Assembly (NCBI RefSeq): GCF_000964005.1
Contig: NZ_JXYP01000014.1
Location: 124,001 to 188,000 of the forward strand
Length of the DNA: 64,000 nt
Direction of reading: 5' to 3'
DNA from: Williamsia herbipolensis
GTDB lineage: Bacteria > Actinomycetota > Actinomycetes > Mycobacteriales > Mycobacteriaceae
Shown here: positions 36,711 through 46,425 of the stretch, piece by piece
How the letters are laid out: each line of letters starts with the position of its first letter
How positions within the stretch are numbered: position 1 is the first letter of the stretch
Notes under the pieces: model-generated
What the model saw: the letters and a program-made list of their open reading frames with translations, nothing else
What the model was told of the DNA's origin: nothing
The model's database searches: none
Made by a program: the position numbers and the translations under genes

Positions 36711-38015
36711 GTGTCGGGGGACGCCCACGAACGAACCGGTGACGCCGAGCAGCGCGACACCGTCACGGTCGAGCGGTCGACGGTCGTCGACGTCGCCTAC
36801 GCGCGCCTCGAGGTCGGTGGCCGACCTGGTGTGCGGGTCGGCACGTTGATCGAGTCGATCGACAGCGACCACGTCCAGCTCCACGGCGCGCGGCGTCAGA
36901 TCGCCGATGGCTGGGCGCAGGCGATCGGTGACGTCCTCGGGCCGCGTCTGCCGCGCTCGCTCACCATCGCCCACCCCACCACGTGGGGTAGTCGTCGCGC
37001 GGGGATCGTCATCGACGCGGCGCGGACCGTCGTCGCACGCGCCGGAGCGTCGACCACCGTGCACGCCGGCCCACGCGCGGTCCTGGTGGCGGCGACCCAC
37101 CTCGAACCGTCGGCGCGGGTCTGCGTGGTCGCCGAGAGTCACGACGGCCGCCTCGACGTGCATCGCGTCGCCCGGGACGACGACGGATGGCAGGTGGCGC
37201 GGACCGACGTCCTCGACGATCCCGCCGACCCCGCAGTCCTGGGGGAACTGGTCGACGACACGGTCGAGGCGATCCTCGTCGACGGTGACAACCGTGACCG
37301 CCTCGCCGCCACGATCCGCCTGTTCGAGGACGCGACCCCGACCGGCCGTGTCGCCGCGGCCGAGCGGGCACTGATCCACCGTTTCGGGGGAGAGGTGCTC
37401 CCGTCGAGCCCACCCCCGCGACCACCCGACACCACCGCCGTCCGGCGGCCGAGCCGTCGCACCCTGGTCGTCGGTGCGGTCGCCGTCGCTGTCGTGATCG
37501 CCGCCGCCGTCGCGGGCACCGTCGTCGTCGGCGGGTCCGACGACGACCCTCCCTCCGCGTCCGCGGCCCCGGCGACGTCAGTTCGGGCCGATGTGGGTCG
37601 GGTGTCGATGGTGGTGCCCGTCGACTGGCGCCGCGCGAGCGACAGCGCCGACGACACCGGAGCCATCCCCTTCACCACCTTCGCCGCGCGTACCGACGAC
37701 CGGCGGATCATCGTCGTGCAGAACGCGGTGCGGATCGATTCGACCCCGACCACGGTGGCGACCAGCCTGCGCAACCGGCTGCAGCAGAGCGGGGGCGACA
37801 CGGTGTCGGAGTTCTCGGCCGTCACCCGGTACGCCGACCGCGACGTGATCAGCTACCGGGAGACACCGGGCTCGGGTGCGGCGATCCGGTGGTACGTGAT
37901 GGTCTCCTCGGCGCTGCAGGTGAGCGTCGGGTGCCAGCCCGGCACCCGCGGGGAGTCCGTCGACGCCGCCTGCGCCGCCGCGGTCGGCTCGGTCACGATC
38001 GCACCGCTGCGCTGA
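36711..38015 (+). CDS. Type VII secretion-associated protein, Rv3446c family
   Basis: A 434-residue single-pass membrane protein. The N-terminal 230 residues have Hsp70/actin-like features (GVRVGTLIESID, LTIAHPTTWGSRRAG, GPRAVLVAATHL). A Pro-rich linker leads to one helix at about residues 251-272, then an extracytoplasmic domain with VGRVSMVVPVDWRR and SVGCQPGTRGESVDAAC. This is the Rv3446c family, encoded in the ESX-4 locus of mycobacteria. No ecc, mycP or esx genes accompany it here. It starts 9 nt after ispH, so the two may share a transcript. Confidence 0.82.
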   Translation: MSGDAHERTGDAEQRDTVTVERSTVVDVAYARLEVGGRPGVRVGTLIESIDSDHVQLHGARRQIADGWAQAIGDVLGPRLPRSLTIAHPTTWGSRRAGIVIDAARTVVARAGASTTVHAGPRAVLVAATHLEPSARVCVVAESHDGRLDVHRVARDDDGWQVARTDVLDDPADPAVLGELVDDTVEAILVDGDNRDRLAATIRLFEDATPTGRVAAAERALIHRFGGEVLPSSPPPRPPDTTAVRRPSRRTLVVGAVAVAVVIAAAVAGTVVVGGSDDDPPSASAAPATSVRADVGRVSMVVPVDWRRASDSADDTGAIPFTTFAARTDDRRIIVVQNAVRIDSTPTTVATSLRNRLQQSGGDTVSEFSAVTRYADRDVISYRETPGSGAAIRWYVMVSSALQVSVGCQPGTRGESVDAACAAAVGSVTIAPLR

Positions 38016-38052
38016 GGAGCATCGGGCCAGGTGAGGCGCCCACCCGAGCGTT

Positions 38053-38081
38053 TTGACCGGCCCGGGGCGACCCCGTACTCT
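38053..38081 (+). promoter_or_regulatory. Promoter of rplM-rpsI
   Basis: TTGACC (38053-38058) and TACTCT (38076-38081) are separated by exactly 17 nt. This is a near-consensus housekeeping promoter. It leaves an untranslated leader of about 115 nt before rplM, in which no structure was assigned. Confidence 0.8.
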
Positions 38082-38203
38082 GAACTGCTGGTGCGCGGCA
38101 CCCCGTCATGCGGGGCGAACCGGGTCCCCGGGTCCCCACTGGTCGCCGGGAATCACCCCGCCGTCGCATCCGACCAGCTCCACACCAACGGAACGGAACA
38201 CCT

Positions 38204-38643
38204 GTGTCCACCTACACCCCGAAGGCCGGTGACATCACGCACGCGTGGCACGTCATCGACGCCACCGACGTGGTGCTCGGCCGGCTCGCCGTGCAGACCG
38301 CCCATCTGCTGCGCGGCAAGCACAAGCCGACCTACGCCCCGCACATGGACGGCGGCGACTTCGTCGTCATCATCAACGCCGAGAAGATCGTGCTCACCAG
38401 CAACAAGGCCGAGCGCAAGCTCAACTACCGGCACTCCGGGCATCCGGGTGGTCTCACCTCGCGTACCACCGCACAGCTGCTCGAGACCCATCCCGAGCGC
38501 GTGATCGAGAAGGCCGTCAACGGCATGCTCCCCAAGACCAAGCTGGGCCGGGCGATGTTCGGCAAGCTCAAGGTCTACGCCGGCCCCGACCATCCCCATG
38601 CGGCACAGCGTCCCGCTCCCTTCGAGATCAAGCAGGTGTCCCA

Positions 38644-38647
<4 letters not shown>
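38204..38647 (+). CDS. rplM: 50S ribosomal protein L13
   Basis: A 147-residue ribosomal protein. Signature pieces are [57 protein letters not shown] and [22 protein letters not shown]13 is an early assembly protein of the large subunit. The GTG at 38204 has GGAACGGA about 6 nt ahead and gives the standard length. Its stop overlaps the rpsI start as GTGA. It corresponds to Rv3443c. Confidence 0.98.
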
Positions 38648-39213
<566 letters not shown>

Positions 39214-39246
39214 TCACTGCGCCTGTGCGCTGATCTCCGCCTGCAC

Positions 39247-39282
39247 CGAGCAGGTGTTCAGGATCCTCTGGACACCTGCTCG
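39247..39282 (+). terminator. Hairpin between rpsI and glmM
   Basis: An 11-bp perfect inverted repeat (39247-39257 with 39272-39282) spans a 14-nt loop containing the palindrome GGATCC. It starts 33 nt after rpsI and ends 46 nt before glmM, so it may end or attenuate the ribosomal transcript. Confidence 0.65.
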
Positions 39283-39328
39283 AGTGCGTTCTGTGACACC
39301 TTTCTCCCGATCGAACAGGGGCACCGGA

Positions 39329-40681
39329 ATGGGACGACTCTTCGGCACCGACGGCGTACGTGGTCTCGCCAACGCCGATCTCACACCCGAGCTGGCCGTG
39401 AGCGTGGCCCGCGCGGCCGCGAACGTGCTCGCCGCACCGTCCGCCGACCCCGGCGTCCGGCCCGTGGCGGTCGTCGGACGCGACCCCCGAGCCTCCGGTG
39501 AGATGCTCGAGGCCGCCGTGTGCGCCGGTCTCACCGCCGCCGGCGTCGACGCTCTGCGCGTCGGGGTGCTGCCGACGCCCGCCGTCGCGTTCCTCACCGA
39601 TCATCACCGCGCCGCCTTCGGCGTGATGATCTCGGCCTCGCACAATCCCATGCCCGACAACGGGATCAAGCTCTTCGCCGCCGGCGGCCACAAGCTCGCC
39701 GACGACCTCGAGGAACGCATCGAGGCGGCGATCGCCGATCCCGCGGATGCCCCGGCACGGCCGGTGGGTGCGGGAATCGGTCGCGTCCTCGACGCCGCCG
39801 ACGCCGCGCGCCCCTACCTCGACCACCTCGCCTCCGTGGTGTCCGCACCGCTCGACGGCATCACTGTCGTGGTCGACTGTGCCCACGGCGCGGCGAGTCT
39901 CACCGCCCCGACCGCCTACCGCGCGGCCGGTGCCACGGTCATCTCCCTGAACGCAGAGCCCGACGGGCTCAACATCAACGACGGGTGCGGCTCGACCCAT
40001 CTCGACGTGATCCGCAAGGCGGTCATCGAACACGGCGCCGACATCGGGCTCGCCCACGACGGCGATGCCGACCGTTGTCTCGCCGTCGACGCGGCCGGTG
40101 ATGTCGTCGACGGCGACGCCATCCTGGCGGTGCTCGCGGTGGCGATGAAAGAGTCGAACACGTTGACCCACAACACCCTCGTCGCCACCGTCATGAGCAA
40201 CCTGGGGCTGCACATCGCGATGCGGTCGGCCGGTATCGACCTGCGCACCACCGCCGTCGGCGACCGGTACGTGCTGGAAGAACTCCGCTCCGGGGCGTTC
40301 GCGCTCGGCGGGGAGCAATCCGGACACGTGGTGCTCCCGTCGTTCGCCACCACCGGTGACGGCATCCTGACCGGGCTGATGCTGATGGCGCGCATGGCGC
40401 AGACCGGACGCGATCTGGCCGACCTGGCGTCGGTCATCACCACGCTGCCGCAGATCCTCATCAACGTCCCCGTCGCTGACAAGGACGCCGTCGCCGGTGC
40501 GGAATCGGTGCGCGAGGCGGTCGTCACCGCCGGTGCCGAACTCGGCGATTCCGGGCGAGTTCTGTTGCGCCCGTCGGGAACCGAGCAACTCGTACGAGTG
40601 ATGGTGGAGGCCACCACCGCGCACGAAGCCGACAGCATCGCCCGGCGGATCGCCGACGTCGTCGGATCGGTCGGGCAGTGA
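39329..40681 (+). CDS. glmM: Phosphoglucosamine mutase
   Basis: This 450-residue enzyme converts glucosamine 6-phosphate to glucosamine 1-phosphate for UDP-GlcNAc and cell-wall synthesis. The start [15 protein letters not shown] is standard. The phosphoserine loop is [12 protein letters not shown] (Ser104), the metal loop [14 protein letters not shown], the sugar loop GGEQSGH and the phosphate loop [14 protein letters not shown]. It makes the substrate for GlmU from the product of GlmS (44558-46420). The stop overlaps the next start as GTGA. Confidence 0.97.
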   Translation: MGRLFGTDGVRGLANADLTPELAVSVARAAANVLAAPSADPGVRPVAVVGRDPRASGEMLEAAVCAGLTAAGVDALRVGVLPTPAVAFLTDHHRAAFGVMISASHNPMPDNGIKLFAAGGHKLADDLEERIEAAIADPADAPARPVGAGIGRVLDAADAARPYLDHLASVVSAPLDGITVVVDCAHGAASLTAPTAYRAAGATVISLNAEPDGLNINDGCGSTHLDVIRKAVIEHGADIGLAHDGDADRCLAVDAAGDVVDGDAILAVLAVAMKESNTLTHNTLVATVMSNLGLHIAMRSAGIDLRTTAVGDRYVLEELRSGAFALGGEQSGHVVLPSFATTGDGILTGLMLMARMAQTGRDLADLASVITTLPQILINVPVADKDAVAGAESVREAVVTAGAELGDSGRVLLRPSGTEQLVRVMVEATTAHEADSIARRIADVVGSVGQ

Positions 40682-41442
40682 CCGGAGACGACGGGCGGTC
40701 TCCGACCGGAGACGACGGGCGGTCTCCGACCGGAGACGACGGGCGGTCTCCGACCGGGAACGTCGCGGCGGTCCTCTTCGATTTCTCGGGCACCCTGTTC
40801 CGCTTCACCGAGCGGGCCGAGTGGTTCACCGAGCTGCACGACGAGGATGGCGCCCCGATCGACGGGCACCTGCAGGCCGAGTTGATCCGCCGGATGACGG
40901 CCCCCACCGGTGTACCCGCGGAACTCGACGACGAGATGCGCGCGGCCTGGCTGCGCCGCGACCTCGATCCCGCTCTGCACCGGGCGTCCTATCTCGCGGT
41001 GCTGCGCGCATCGGGTCTCGCTGTGCCCGGCCACGCCGAATCCCTGTACGAGCGGGTCCTCGCCGCCGAGTCGTGGGATGCCTACCCCGACACGGTGTCG
41101 GCGCTGACACTGCTGGCCGAGCGCGGCATCGCCATCGGCATCGTCAGCAACATCGCCTTCGACCTGCGGGCGGTGTTCGCCCGCCACGGCATCGACCACC
41201 TCGTCGACGTGTGGGCGCTGTCGCACGAGGTCGGGATCACCAAGCCCGATGCGGGCATCTACCGATTCGCGACCGATCACCTCGACGTCGATCCCTCCCG
41301 GACGCTGATGATCGGTGACAGCGAGGAGGCCGACGGCGGCGCACGCGGTATCGGTTGCTCGTTCGCCCTCGTCGCACCCCTCCCGGTGCCCGACCGCCCA
41401 CACGCGCTCCTCGACGCACTGTCCGCGGCGCACATCGCCTGA
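40678..41442 (+). CDS. HAD-superfamily hydrolase-like protein with repeated N-terminus
   Basis: A 254-residue HAD protein coupled to glmM by GTGA. The first 27 residues contain GDDGRSPT three times, encoded by a 24-bp tandem repeat. The HAD core follows: motif [10 protein letters not shown] (Asp35), motif [11 protein letters not shown], motif [13 protein letters not shown] and motif [14 protein letters not shown]. Ser37 stands where phosphatases have the general acid Asp, so classical phosphatase activity is uncertain; HAD dehalogenases and phosphonatases also lack that Asp. A helical cap lies between motifs I and II. The gene sits between glmM and the type VII-related genes; its substrate is unknown. 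Confidence 0.85.
   Translation: MTGDDGRSPTGDDGRSPTGDDGRSPTGNVAAVLFDFSGTLFRFTERAEWFTELHDEDGAPIDGHLQAELIRRMTAPTGVPAELDDEMRAAWLRRDLDPALHRASYLAVLRASGLAVPGHAESLYERVLAAESWDAYPDTVSALTLLAERGIAIGIVSNIAFDLRAVFARHGIDHLVDVWALSHEVGITKPDAGIYRFATDHLDVDPSRTLMIGDSEEADGGARGIGCSFALVAPLPVPDRPHALLDALSAAHIA
40680..40751 (+). repeat. 24-bp tandem repeat, three copies
   Basis: Three identical 24-bp units start at 40680, 40704 and 40728, with the first six bases of a fourth. Each unit contains GGAGAC and GTCTCC as inverted arms, so each can fold on itself. They encode the GDDGRSPT repeats of the HAD protein. Confidence 0.95.
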
Positions 41443-41562
41443 GGCGCCTGCTCCGCGATCTGCCCTGTCAGGGGAACCCATCGGGCCCGGTCGGCGTCCT
41501 ATCATCGTCGAACCGAGAATCGGCGGGTCAGGGACGGACACAGGGACAGGGGGTAGGCGCGC

Positions 41563-41874
41563 ATGGACGAGTCGTTGCGGATCGACGTCGGCGGCGTCGG
41601 GGAACTGGCTGACGAGGTGCATCGCGCCGGCGAGTCGCTCGCCGCCGCCACACGCGCCGTCGACATGCCGGTGTTCGGCCCCCGATCGGTCGGCGCCGCA
41701 TACCTCGGCCACGCCGAGGCGTACGTCGCGGGCATGCACGCACTGCACCGAGAGATCGCGGCGATGCGTTCGTCGATCGACCGGCTCGCCGACGGATCGC
41801 GCACGGCGGCAGCTGTTCTCGCCGACACCGACTCCGGATCGGCCGGCCGGATCGGTGGATCGGGACTGCGATGA
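41563..41874 (+). CDS. EspC/WXG100-like helical protein (Rv3440c-like)
   Basis: A 103-residue, all-helical protein with no signal peptide or membrane segment. Size and helix pattern (LADEVHRAGESLAAATRAV, AMRSSIDRLADGSRTAAAVL) resemble the small EspC/WXG100-type substrates of type VII secretion, though no WXG is present. Its length equals Rv3440c, which sits at the same place between glmM and glmS in M. tuberculosis. The stop overlaps the next gene as ATGA, so the two are probably partners. A TATCAT box near 41497 may be the promoter. Confidence 0.72.
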   Translation: MDESLRIDVGGVGELADEVHRAGESLAAATRAVDMPVFGPRSVGAAYLGHAEAYVAGMHALHREIAAMRSSIDRLADGSRTAAAVLADTDSGSAGRIGGSGLR

Positions 41875-43346
41875 CCACCGCACAGCCCATCGACAACCGT
41901 GTCGACACCCTGCGTCCCGCCGCGCTGGCGGGGCTGCGCTGGTTCGCGGTCGTGCGCCCCATCGCCACCGCGATCGGGGTGGCGATCCCCTCCGACGCCG
42001 ACCTCGCCGCCCGGTTCGAGGTGACCGAGGGGATCGACCTGTCCGCGCTCGTCCACGACGCGTCGGCCCTGCGATCGGTCATCACGGCCGCCACCGACGC
42101 CACCCGGAGCGTCGATGCCGTCGGTGACCGGATCCCCGCGGTGTGGACCGGCGTGGCCTCCGACGCCATGGGCGCGGCACTCGACCGACACGTGGTGCGG
42201 GCCGACGACGCTTTCGATCAGATCCGCGACGTCGCCACCACCGTCGAGGCGACGGCTGCGGCCCTCTCACGTGTGCTGGTCGCGAAGTACCTCTCGATCG
42301 CGGCCCTCGCGACCGACCTCGTGGCGGGTCGTCCGATGACGTCGGTCACGGTCGCCGACGCCGAGGAGAACCGCGATGCGATCGCGGCCGACATCGCGGC
42401 CAAGACAGCGTTGTTCGGTGCCGCCGTCGAGGTCGCCGACGCCGCCGTCGGTGAGATCCTCACCGTCCTCGCCGCGTCGTTCGAGGGACTCGCGACCCGC
42501 GCGCCGTATCCGGACGGTCTCACCGTCGTGGCGCAGGGCATCCGATCCCACCGCCCGACGTCCCCTCCCGGCGGGACGCGAACCGACATCGCGCTCGCGG
42601 CACCCGCGGGCGGGGCGGTGTCGCGAGCGGTCGCGCCGACAGGTCGAACCGGCGGCGGTCGCGGTGACGGGGCCCGCATCGTCGAGCCCGACGTCGCGCC
42701 GGCCGGCGTGGGGCACTCGGCGACGATCGGGGGAGTCGACCCGGTACCGCTGGCGTCGGCCCTGGCCCAGGCCGCCGTGGCGTCGGCATCCGCGGTGGGG
42801 ATGGCGGCCGCCGGGGGACTCGGCGCCGTGTTGAACCTCGCCGTCGAGGCACTCGGTGGCGCGCAGGATCAGGGCCGCGGTGGCCTCCTGCCCGACGCGT
42901 CCACGAGATCTGGTCCGACGCTGTCGCTGAACCTCGACCTCGGCCTCGACATCGGCCACGACCACGACCAGGGCCGTGATCGCGACGCCGGCGACTCGGA
43001 TCACCCGCGCGACACCGCGCCCGAGGGCCCGCAACCGAGATCGGCGCCGCGCCCGGTCGTGCCCGAGACCGTGTCGCCACCCGCCCCGCCGTCACCCTCT
43101 CCGGTGTCGCCGACTCCGCCGACGCCTGCGCCGGCAATGCCGTTCGTCGACGAGGAGAGCCGGGAGGCACCGACGCCTCCCGATCCGCCGATACGTCCCG
43201 AGCCGACCGTCGGCCCCGGTTCGTCGGCCGAACCGAGAGTCCGTCCCGATCGCGTCGAGGAGCCCGCCGCCGACACGAGCCGTCCACCGCGTGCGAGCCC
43301 CGACCCCGGAGACGACGGCGGTCTGGCGCTGGCCGGTGACCGGTGA
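41871..43346 (+). CDS. Ala/Pro-rich protein with WXG-like helical domain (Rv3439c-like)
   Basis: A 491-residue protein. The N-terminal 220 residues are helical and contain IPAVWTGVASDAMGAALD, where Trp92-Thr-Gly94 forms a WXG turn between two helices. A hydrophobic Ala/Gly-rich segment at about residues 290-325 could interact with membranes. The last 120 residues are a disordered Pro/Ser/Asp tail. The order and coupling with the 103-residue protein match Rv3440c-Rv3439c (alanine- and proline-rich). A type VII substrate pair is the best guess, but no secretion machinery is nearby. Confidence 0.72.
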   Translation: MTTAQPIDNRVDTLRPAALAGLRWFAVVRPIATAIGVAIPSDADLAARFEVTEGIDLSALVHDASALRSVITAATDATRSVDAVGDRIPAVWTGVASDAMGAALDRHVVRADDAFDQIRDVATTVEATAAALSRVLVAKYLSIAALATDLVAGRPMTSVTVADAEENRDAIAADIAAKTALFGAAVEVADAAVGEILTVLAASFEGLATRAPYPDGLTVVAQGIRSHRPTSPPGGTRTDIALAAPAGGAVSRAVAPTGRTGGGRGDGARIVEPDVAPAGVGHSATIGGVDPVPLASALAQAAVASASAVGMAAAGGLGAVLNLAVEALGGAQDQGRGGLLPDASTRSGPTLSLNLDLGLDIGHDHDQGRDRDAGDSDHPRDTAPEGPQPRSAPRPVVPETVSPPAPPSPSPVSPTPPTPAPAMPFVDEESREAPTPPDPPIRPEPTVGPGSSAEPRVRPDRVEEPAADTSRPPRASPDPGDDGGLALAGDR

Positions 43347-43588
43347 GACCCGCCGATCAGATCGAGGAGATCCTGCGCACGGCGACCGAGACGCTGGAAC
43401 GTGCACGCAACCGTCACCACCGCGCGTCGATCACGGCCGCGCAGGCGTGGCGGGACCCGACGCCCTCTGATGACGATCCGGACGACGATCGCACCGAGCG
43501 CGACTCCGACGGTCGCGACCGCGACCCGGGTGATGACAACGTGGAGGTGCGGCGCCGACGACCGATCCTGGACTCCGAACCGCGATGA
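43343..43588 (+). CDS. Small charged protein coupled to the Rv3439c-like gene
   Basis: An 81-residue hydrophilic protein. A helix rich in Arg and Glu (DQIEEILRTATETLERARNRHHRAS) is followed by an Asp/Arg-rich disordered part. The GTG overlaps the upstream stop as GTGA, which supports a real coupled gene. No domain is recognised. It could be a chaperone or partner of the type VII-like pair upstream, but this is a guess. Confidence 0.6.
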   Translation: MRPADQIEEILRTATETLERARNRHHRASITAAQAWRDPTPSDDDPDDDRTERDSDGRDRDPGDDNVEVRRRRPILDSEPR

Positions 43589-43618
43589 CCGGGGCCCGGT
43601 GAGGCGGGAGCCGCCGGG

Positions 43619-44494
43619 TCAGCTGCGCAGCAGGCGGGTGATCGGATCGGTGGTGTCGATCTCGACACCGGCGGGATCGACGGTCTCGAGCTTGCCGATG
43701 GCGACCGACGGGTCGGCGAAGTCGGAGTAGGTGGGGTCGCCGATCGCGGTCTTACCGCGTGCCGCCGTGCCCCCGAGATGCGCGAGCAGGAATCCGGTGA
43801 GCATGGCGCGCGTGGCCTTCTGGGTCTTCGAGTGGTCCGAGCCGTCGCCCAGGCGCTTGCGCACGCTGAACCCCTCGGCGAGTCCGCGGTTGGTCGACTT
43901 CGGGACCGTGCGCAGCGCGACCCGGTCGCCCTGCAGAGCGTTGCGCAGCGCCAGCGCGTTGGAGGTGATGCCGTCGAGGTCCTTCGGCGCCGCGAGGATC
44001 AGCGCCGGCACCCGGGCGCGATGCGCGGCGGGCAGTACCGCCGGCCCGGTCGGGGCGGGGAACAGGGCGGCCAGCGCCTTCGCCCGCTGCGAGTCCCCGG
44101 CGGCGAGAACGGCCGCCGAGGCGCCCAGACCGTGTCCGGCCAGCGCGAGCCGTTCGGGATGCACGGTGATCGCGCCGGAGCCCAGTCGGACACTCGAGAT
44201 GATCGCCAGCGCGGTCTCGAGATCGACGGCGAGCGCGCGGTCCGACGCCAGCGGGCCCCGCTCGGTGTCGGGGACGGCGACGACGATGCCCCACGAGGCG
44301 AGGTGCTCGAGGGTGTCGCGGTACTGCCTGCTGTGGGTGAGCCATCCGTGGCCGAACGCCACCCCGGGCAGGTCGTTGCCCGATTCGGGGGTGTAGACGA
44401 GGCCCGGGAGTCCGACGATGGCCATGTCGCCCCGCAGCACACGGTGCGGTCCGCGACGGGACAGCTGCGCAAACAACTTCTTCACCGAGGTCAC
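43619..44494 (-). CDS. Alpha/beta-hydrolase-fold protein lacking the nucleophile (Rv3438-like)
   Basis: A 291-residue protein of the dienelactone/PET-hydrolase-like alpha/beta fold. LPGVAFGHGWLTHSRQY is the oxyanion-side loop. At the nucleophile elbow the sequence is LALAGHGLGASAAV, so Gly122 (codon GGT) replaces the expected Ser of GHSxG. ILAAPKDLDGIT gives a plausible acid and DGSDHSKTQ a His. Hydrolysis by a classical triad is therefore not expected. The position and orientation match Rv3438. The GTG start at 44494 follows TAGGGT by 6 nt; it is divergent from glmS. Confidence 0.8.
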   Translation of the reverse strand: MTSVKKLFAQLSRRGPHRVLRGDMAIVGLPGLVYTPESGNDLPGVAFGHGWLTHSRQYRDTLEHLASWGIVVAVPDTERGPLASDRALAVDLETALAIISSVRLGSGAITVHPERLALAGHGLGASAAVLAAGDSQRAKALAALFPAPTGPAVLPAAHRARVPALILAAPKDLDGITSNALALRNALQGDRVALRTVPKSTNRGLAEGFSVRKRLGDGSDHSKTQKATRAMLTGFLLAHLGGTAARGKTAIGDPTYSDFADPSVAIGKLETVDPAGVEIDTTDPITRLLRS

Positions 44495-44557
44495 GGCTCG
44501 ACCCTATGACACCCGGGGTGCCGAACGTGCCGCCCGACCCCCGGTAACCTGTGTCGA

Positions 44558-46420
44558 ATGTGCGGAATCGTCGGATACGTGGGTCACCGGGACGCCCTGG
44601 AGATCGTCGTGGAGGCCCTGCGCCGGATGGAGTACCGCGGGTACGACTCCGCGGGCGTCGCCATTCTCGACGGAGCCGGTCACACCGCCGTCGAGAAGAA
44701 GGCTGGTCGGCTCGAGAACCTCGACAAGCAGCTCGCGACCGTGGGTCGCGAGGCGTTCGCGGGTACCAGCGGGATGGGCCACACACGGTGGGCGACCCAC
44801 GGGCGTCCCACCGACCGCAACGCCCACCCCCACGTGAGCCGCGACGGGAAGTTCGCGGTGGTCCACAACGGGATCATCGAGAACTACGCTGCGCTGCGCG
44901 CCGAGGTGGAGGCGGCCGGGGTCGAGTTCAGCTCCGACACCGACACCGAGACCGCGGTCCACATGCTCGACCTCGAGTACGCCAACGGTGCGAATGCGGG
45001 TGACTTCGTCGCGTCGGCGTACGCCGTCCTCGGTTGCCTCGAGGGTGCGTTCACGCTGGTGTTCACCCATTCCGATCACCCGGGCACCATCGTCGCCGCC
45101 CGGCGGTCGACCCCGCTGGTGGTCGGCGTCGGGGTGAACGAGATGTTCGTGGGCTCCGATGTCGCCGCGTTCATCGAGCACACGCGCGACGCCGTCGAGC
45201 TCGGACACGACCAGGTGGTCGTCATCACCGCCGAGCGCTACACCATCACCGACTTCGACGGCACGCCGCAGGAGGGCAAGCCGTTCCACATCGACTGGGA
45301 TCTCGCCGCCGCCGAGAAGGGTGGCCACGATTTCTTCATGCTCAAGGAGATCGCCGAGCAGCCGCAGGCGCTCGCCGACACCCTCGTGGGGCACTTCGAG
45401 AACGGTCGCATCGTCCTCGACGAGCAACGCATCACCGATCAGGACCTGCGCGACATCGACAAGATCTTCGTCGTCGCGTGTGGCACCGCCTATCACGCGG
45501 GCATGTTGGCGAAGTACGCGATCGAGCACTGGACCCGGCTGCCGGTCGAGGTCGAGTTGGCCAGCGAGTTCCGCTACCGCGACCCCGTGCTGGACCGGTC
45601 GACCCTCGTGGTCGCCATCTCGCAATCGGGGGAGACCGCCGACACCCTCGAGGCGGTCCGGCACGCCAAAGAACAGAAGGCGCGCGTGCTGGCGATCTGC
45701 AACACCAACGGTGCGCAGATCCCGCGGGAGTCCGATGCGGTGCTCTACACCCACGCCGGACCCGAGATCGGTGTCGCGTCGACCAAGTGTTTCCTCGCGC
45801 AGATCGCCGCGGCGTACCTCGTCGGCCTGGCGCTCGCGCAGGCCCGGGGTACGAAATACCCCGACGAGGTCGCGCGCGAGTTCCGTGAGCTCGAGCAGAT
45901 GCCGCACGCGGTCGAGCGCGTTCTCGAGACCGTCGAACCCGTTCGCGCCCTGGCCCGTTCGCTCGTCGACGCGCGCACCGTGCTGTTCCTGGGCCGTCAC
46001 GTCGGCTATCCGGTGGCGCTCGAGGGCGCGCTCAAGCTCAAGGAACTGGCCTACATGCACGCCGAGGGCTTCGCGGCGGGCGAGCTCAAGCACGGCCCCA
46101 TCGCGCTCATCGAGGACGGCCTGCCGGTGATCATCGTGATGCCGTCGCCGAGTGGCCGACCGCTGCTGCACTCGAAGATGGTCAGCAACATCCGGGAGAT
46201 CCAGGCGCGCGGCGCCCGCACCATCGTCATCGCCGAGGAGGGCGATGTCGCCGTGGCCGGGTTCGCCGATCACCTCATCGAGATCCCGGTGACCTCGACC
46301 CTGCTGCAACCGCTGGTCTCCACCGTGCCACTGCAGGTGTTCGCCGCGGCGGTCGCGCAGGCGCGCGGTTACGACGTCGACAAGCCGAGGAACCTCGCCA
46401 AATCGGTGACGGTCGAGTAG
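44558..46420 (+). CDS. glmS: Glutamine-fructose-6-phosphate aminotransferase (isomerizing)
   Basis: This 620-residue enzyme makes glucosamine 6-phosphate, the entry to amino-sugar synthesis. The N-terminal glutaminase begins MCGIVGYVG, with Cys2 as nucleophile after Met removal, and has GHTRWATHGRPT and VVHNGIIENY. Two SIS sugar-isomerase domains follow (VVACGTAYHAGM, ISQSGETADTLEAVR, AGELKHGPIALI). The end DKPRNLAKSVTVE is invariant in the family. A TAACCT box lies 7 nt before the ATG, so the mRNA is probably leaderless; no glmS ribozyme was seen. It corresponds to Rv3436c. Confidence 0.97.
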   Translation: MCGIVGYVGHRDALEIVVEALRRMEYRGYDSAGVAILDGAGHTAVEKKAGRLENLDKQLATVGREAFAGTSGMGHTRWATHGRPTDRNAHPHVSRDGKFAVVHNGIIENYAALRAEVEAAGVEFSSDTDTETAVHMLDLEYANGANAGDFVASAYAVLGCLEGAFTLVFTHSDHPGTIVAARRSTPLVVGVGVNEMFVGSDVAAFIEHTRDAVELGHDQVVVITAERYTITDFDGTPQEGKPFHIDWDLAAAEKGGHDFFMLKEIAEQPQALADTLVGHFENGRIVLDEQRITDQDLRDIDKIFVVACGTAYHAGMLAKYAIEHWTRLPVEVELASEFRYRDPVLDRSTLVVAISQSGETADTLEAVRHAKEQKARVLAICNTNGAQIPRESDAVLYTHAGPEIGVASTKCFLAQIAAAYLVGLALAQARGTKYPDEVAREFRELEQMPHAVERVLETVEPVRALARSLVDARTVLFLGRHVGYPVALEGALKLKELAYMHAEGFAAGELKHGPIALIEDGLPVIIVMPSPSGRPLLHSKMVSNIREIQARGARTIVIAEEGDVAVAGFADHLIEIPVTSTLLQPLVSTVPLQVFAAAVAQARGYDVDKPRNLAKSVTVE

Positions 46421-46425
46421 TCGGC

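Noticed and set aside
40680-40751. Short direct repeats considered as a CRISPR array
   Set aside because: The units are contiguous without spacers and are coding.
44500-44557. glmS ribozyme
   Set aside because: The space before glmS is only 63 nt and a -10 box lies 7 nt before the ATG, leaving no room for a ribozyme leader.
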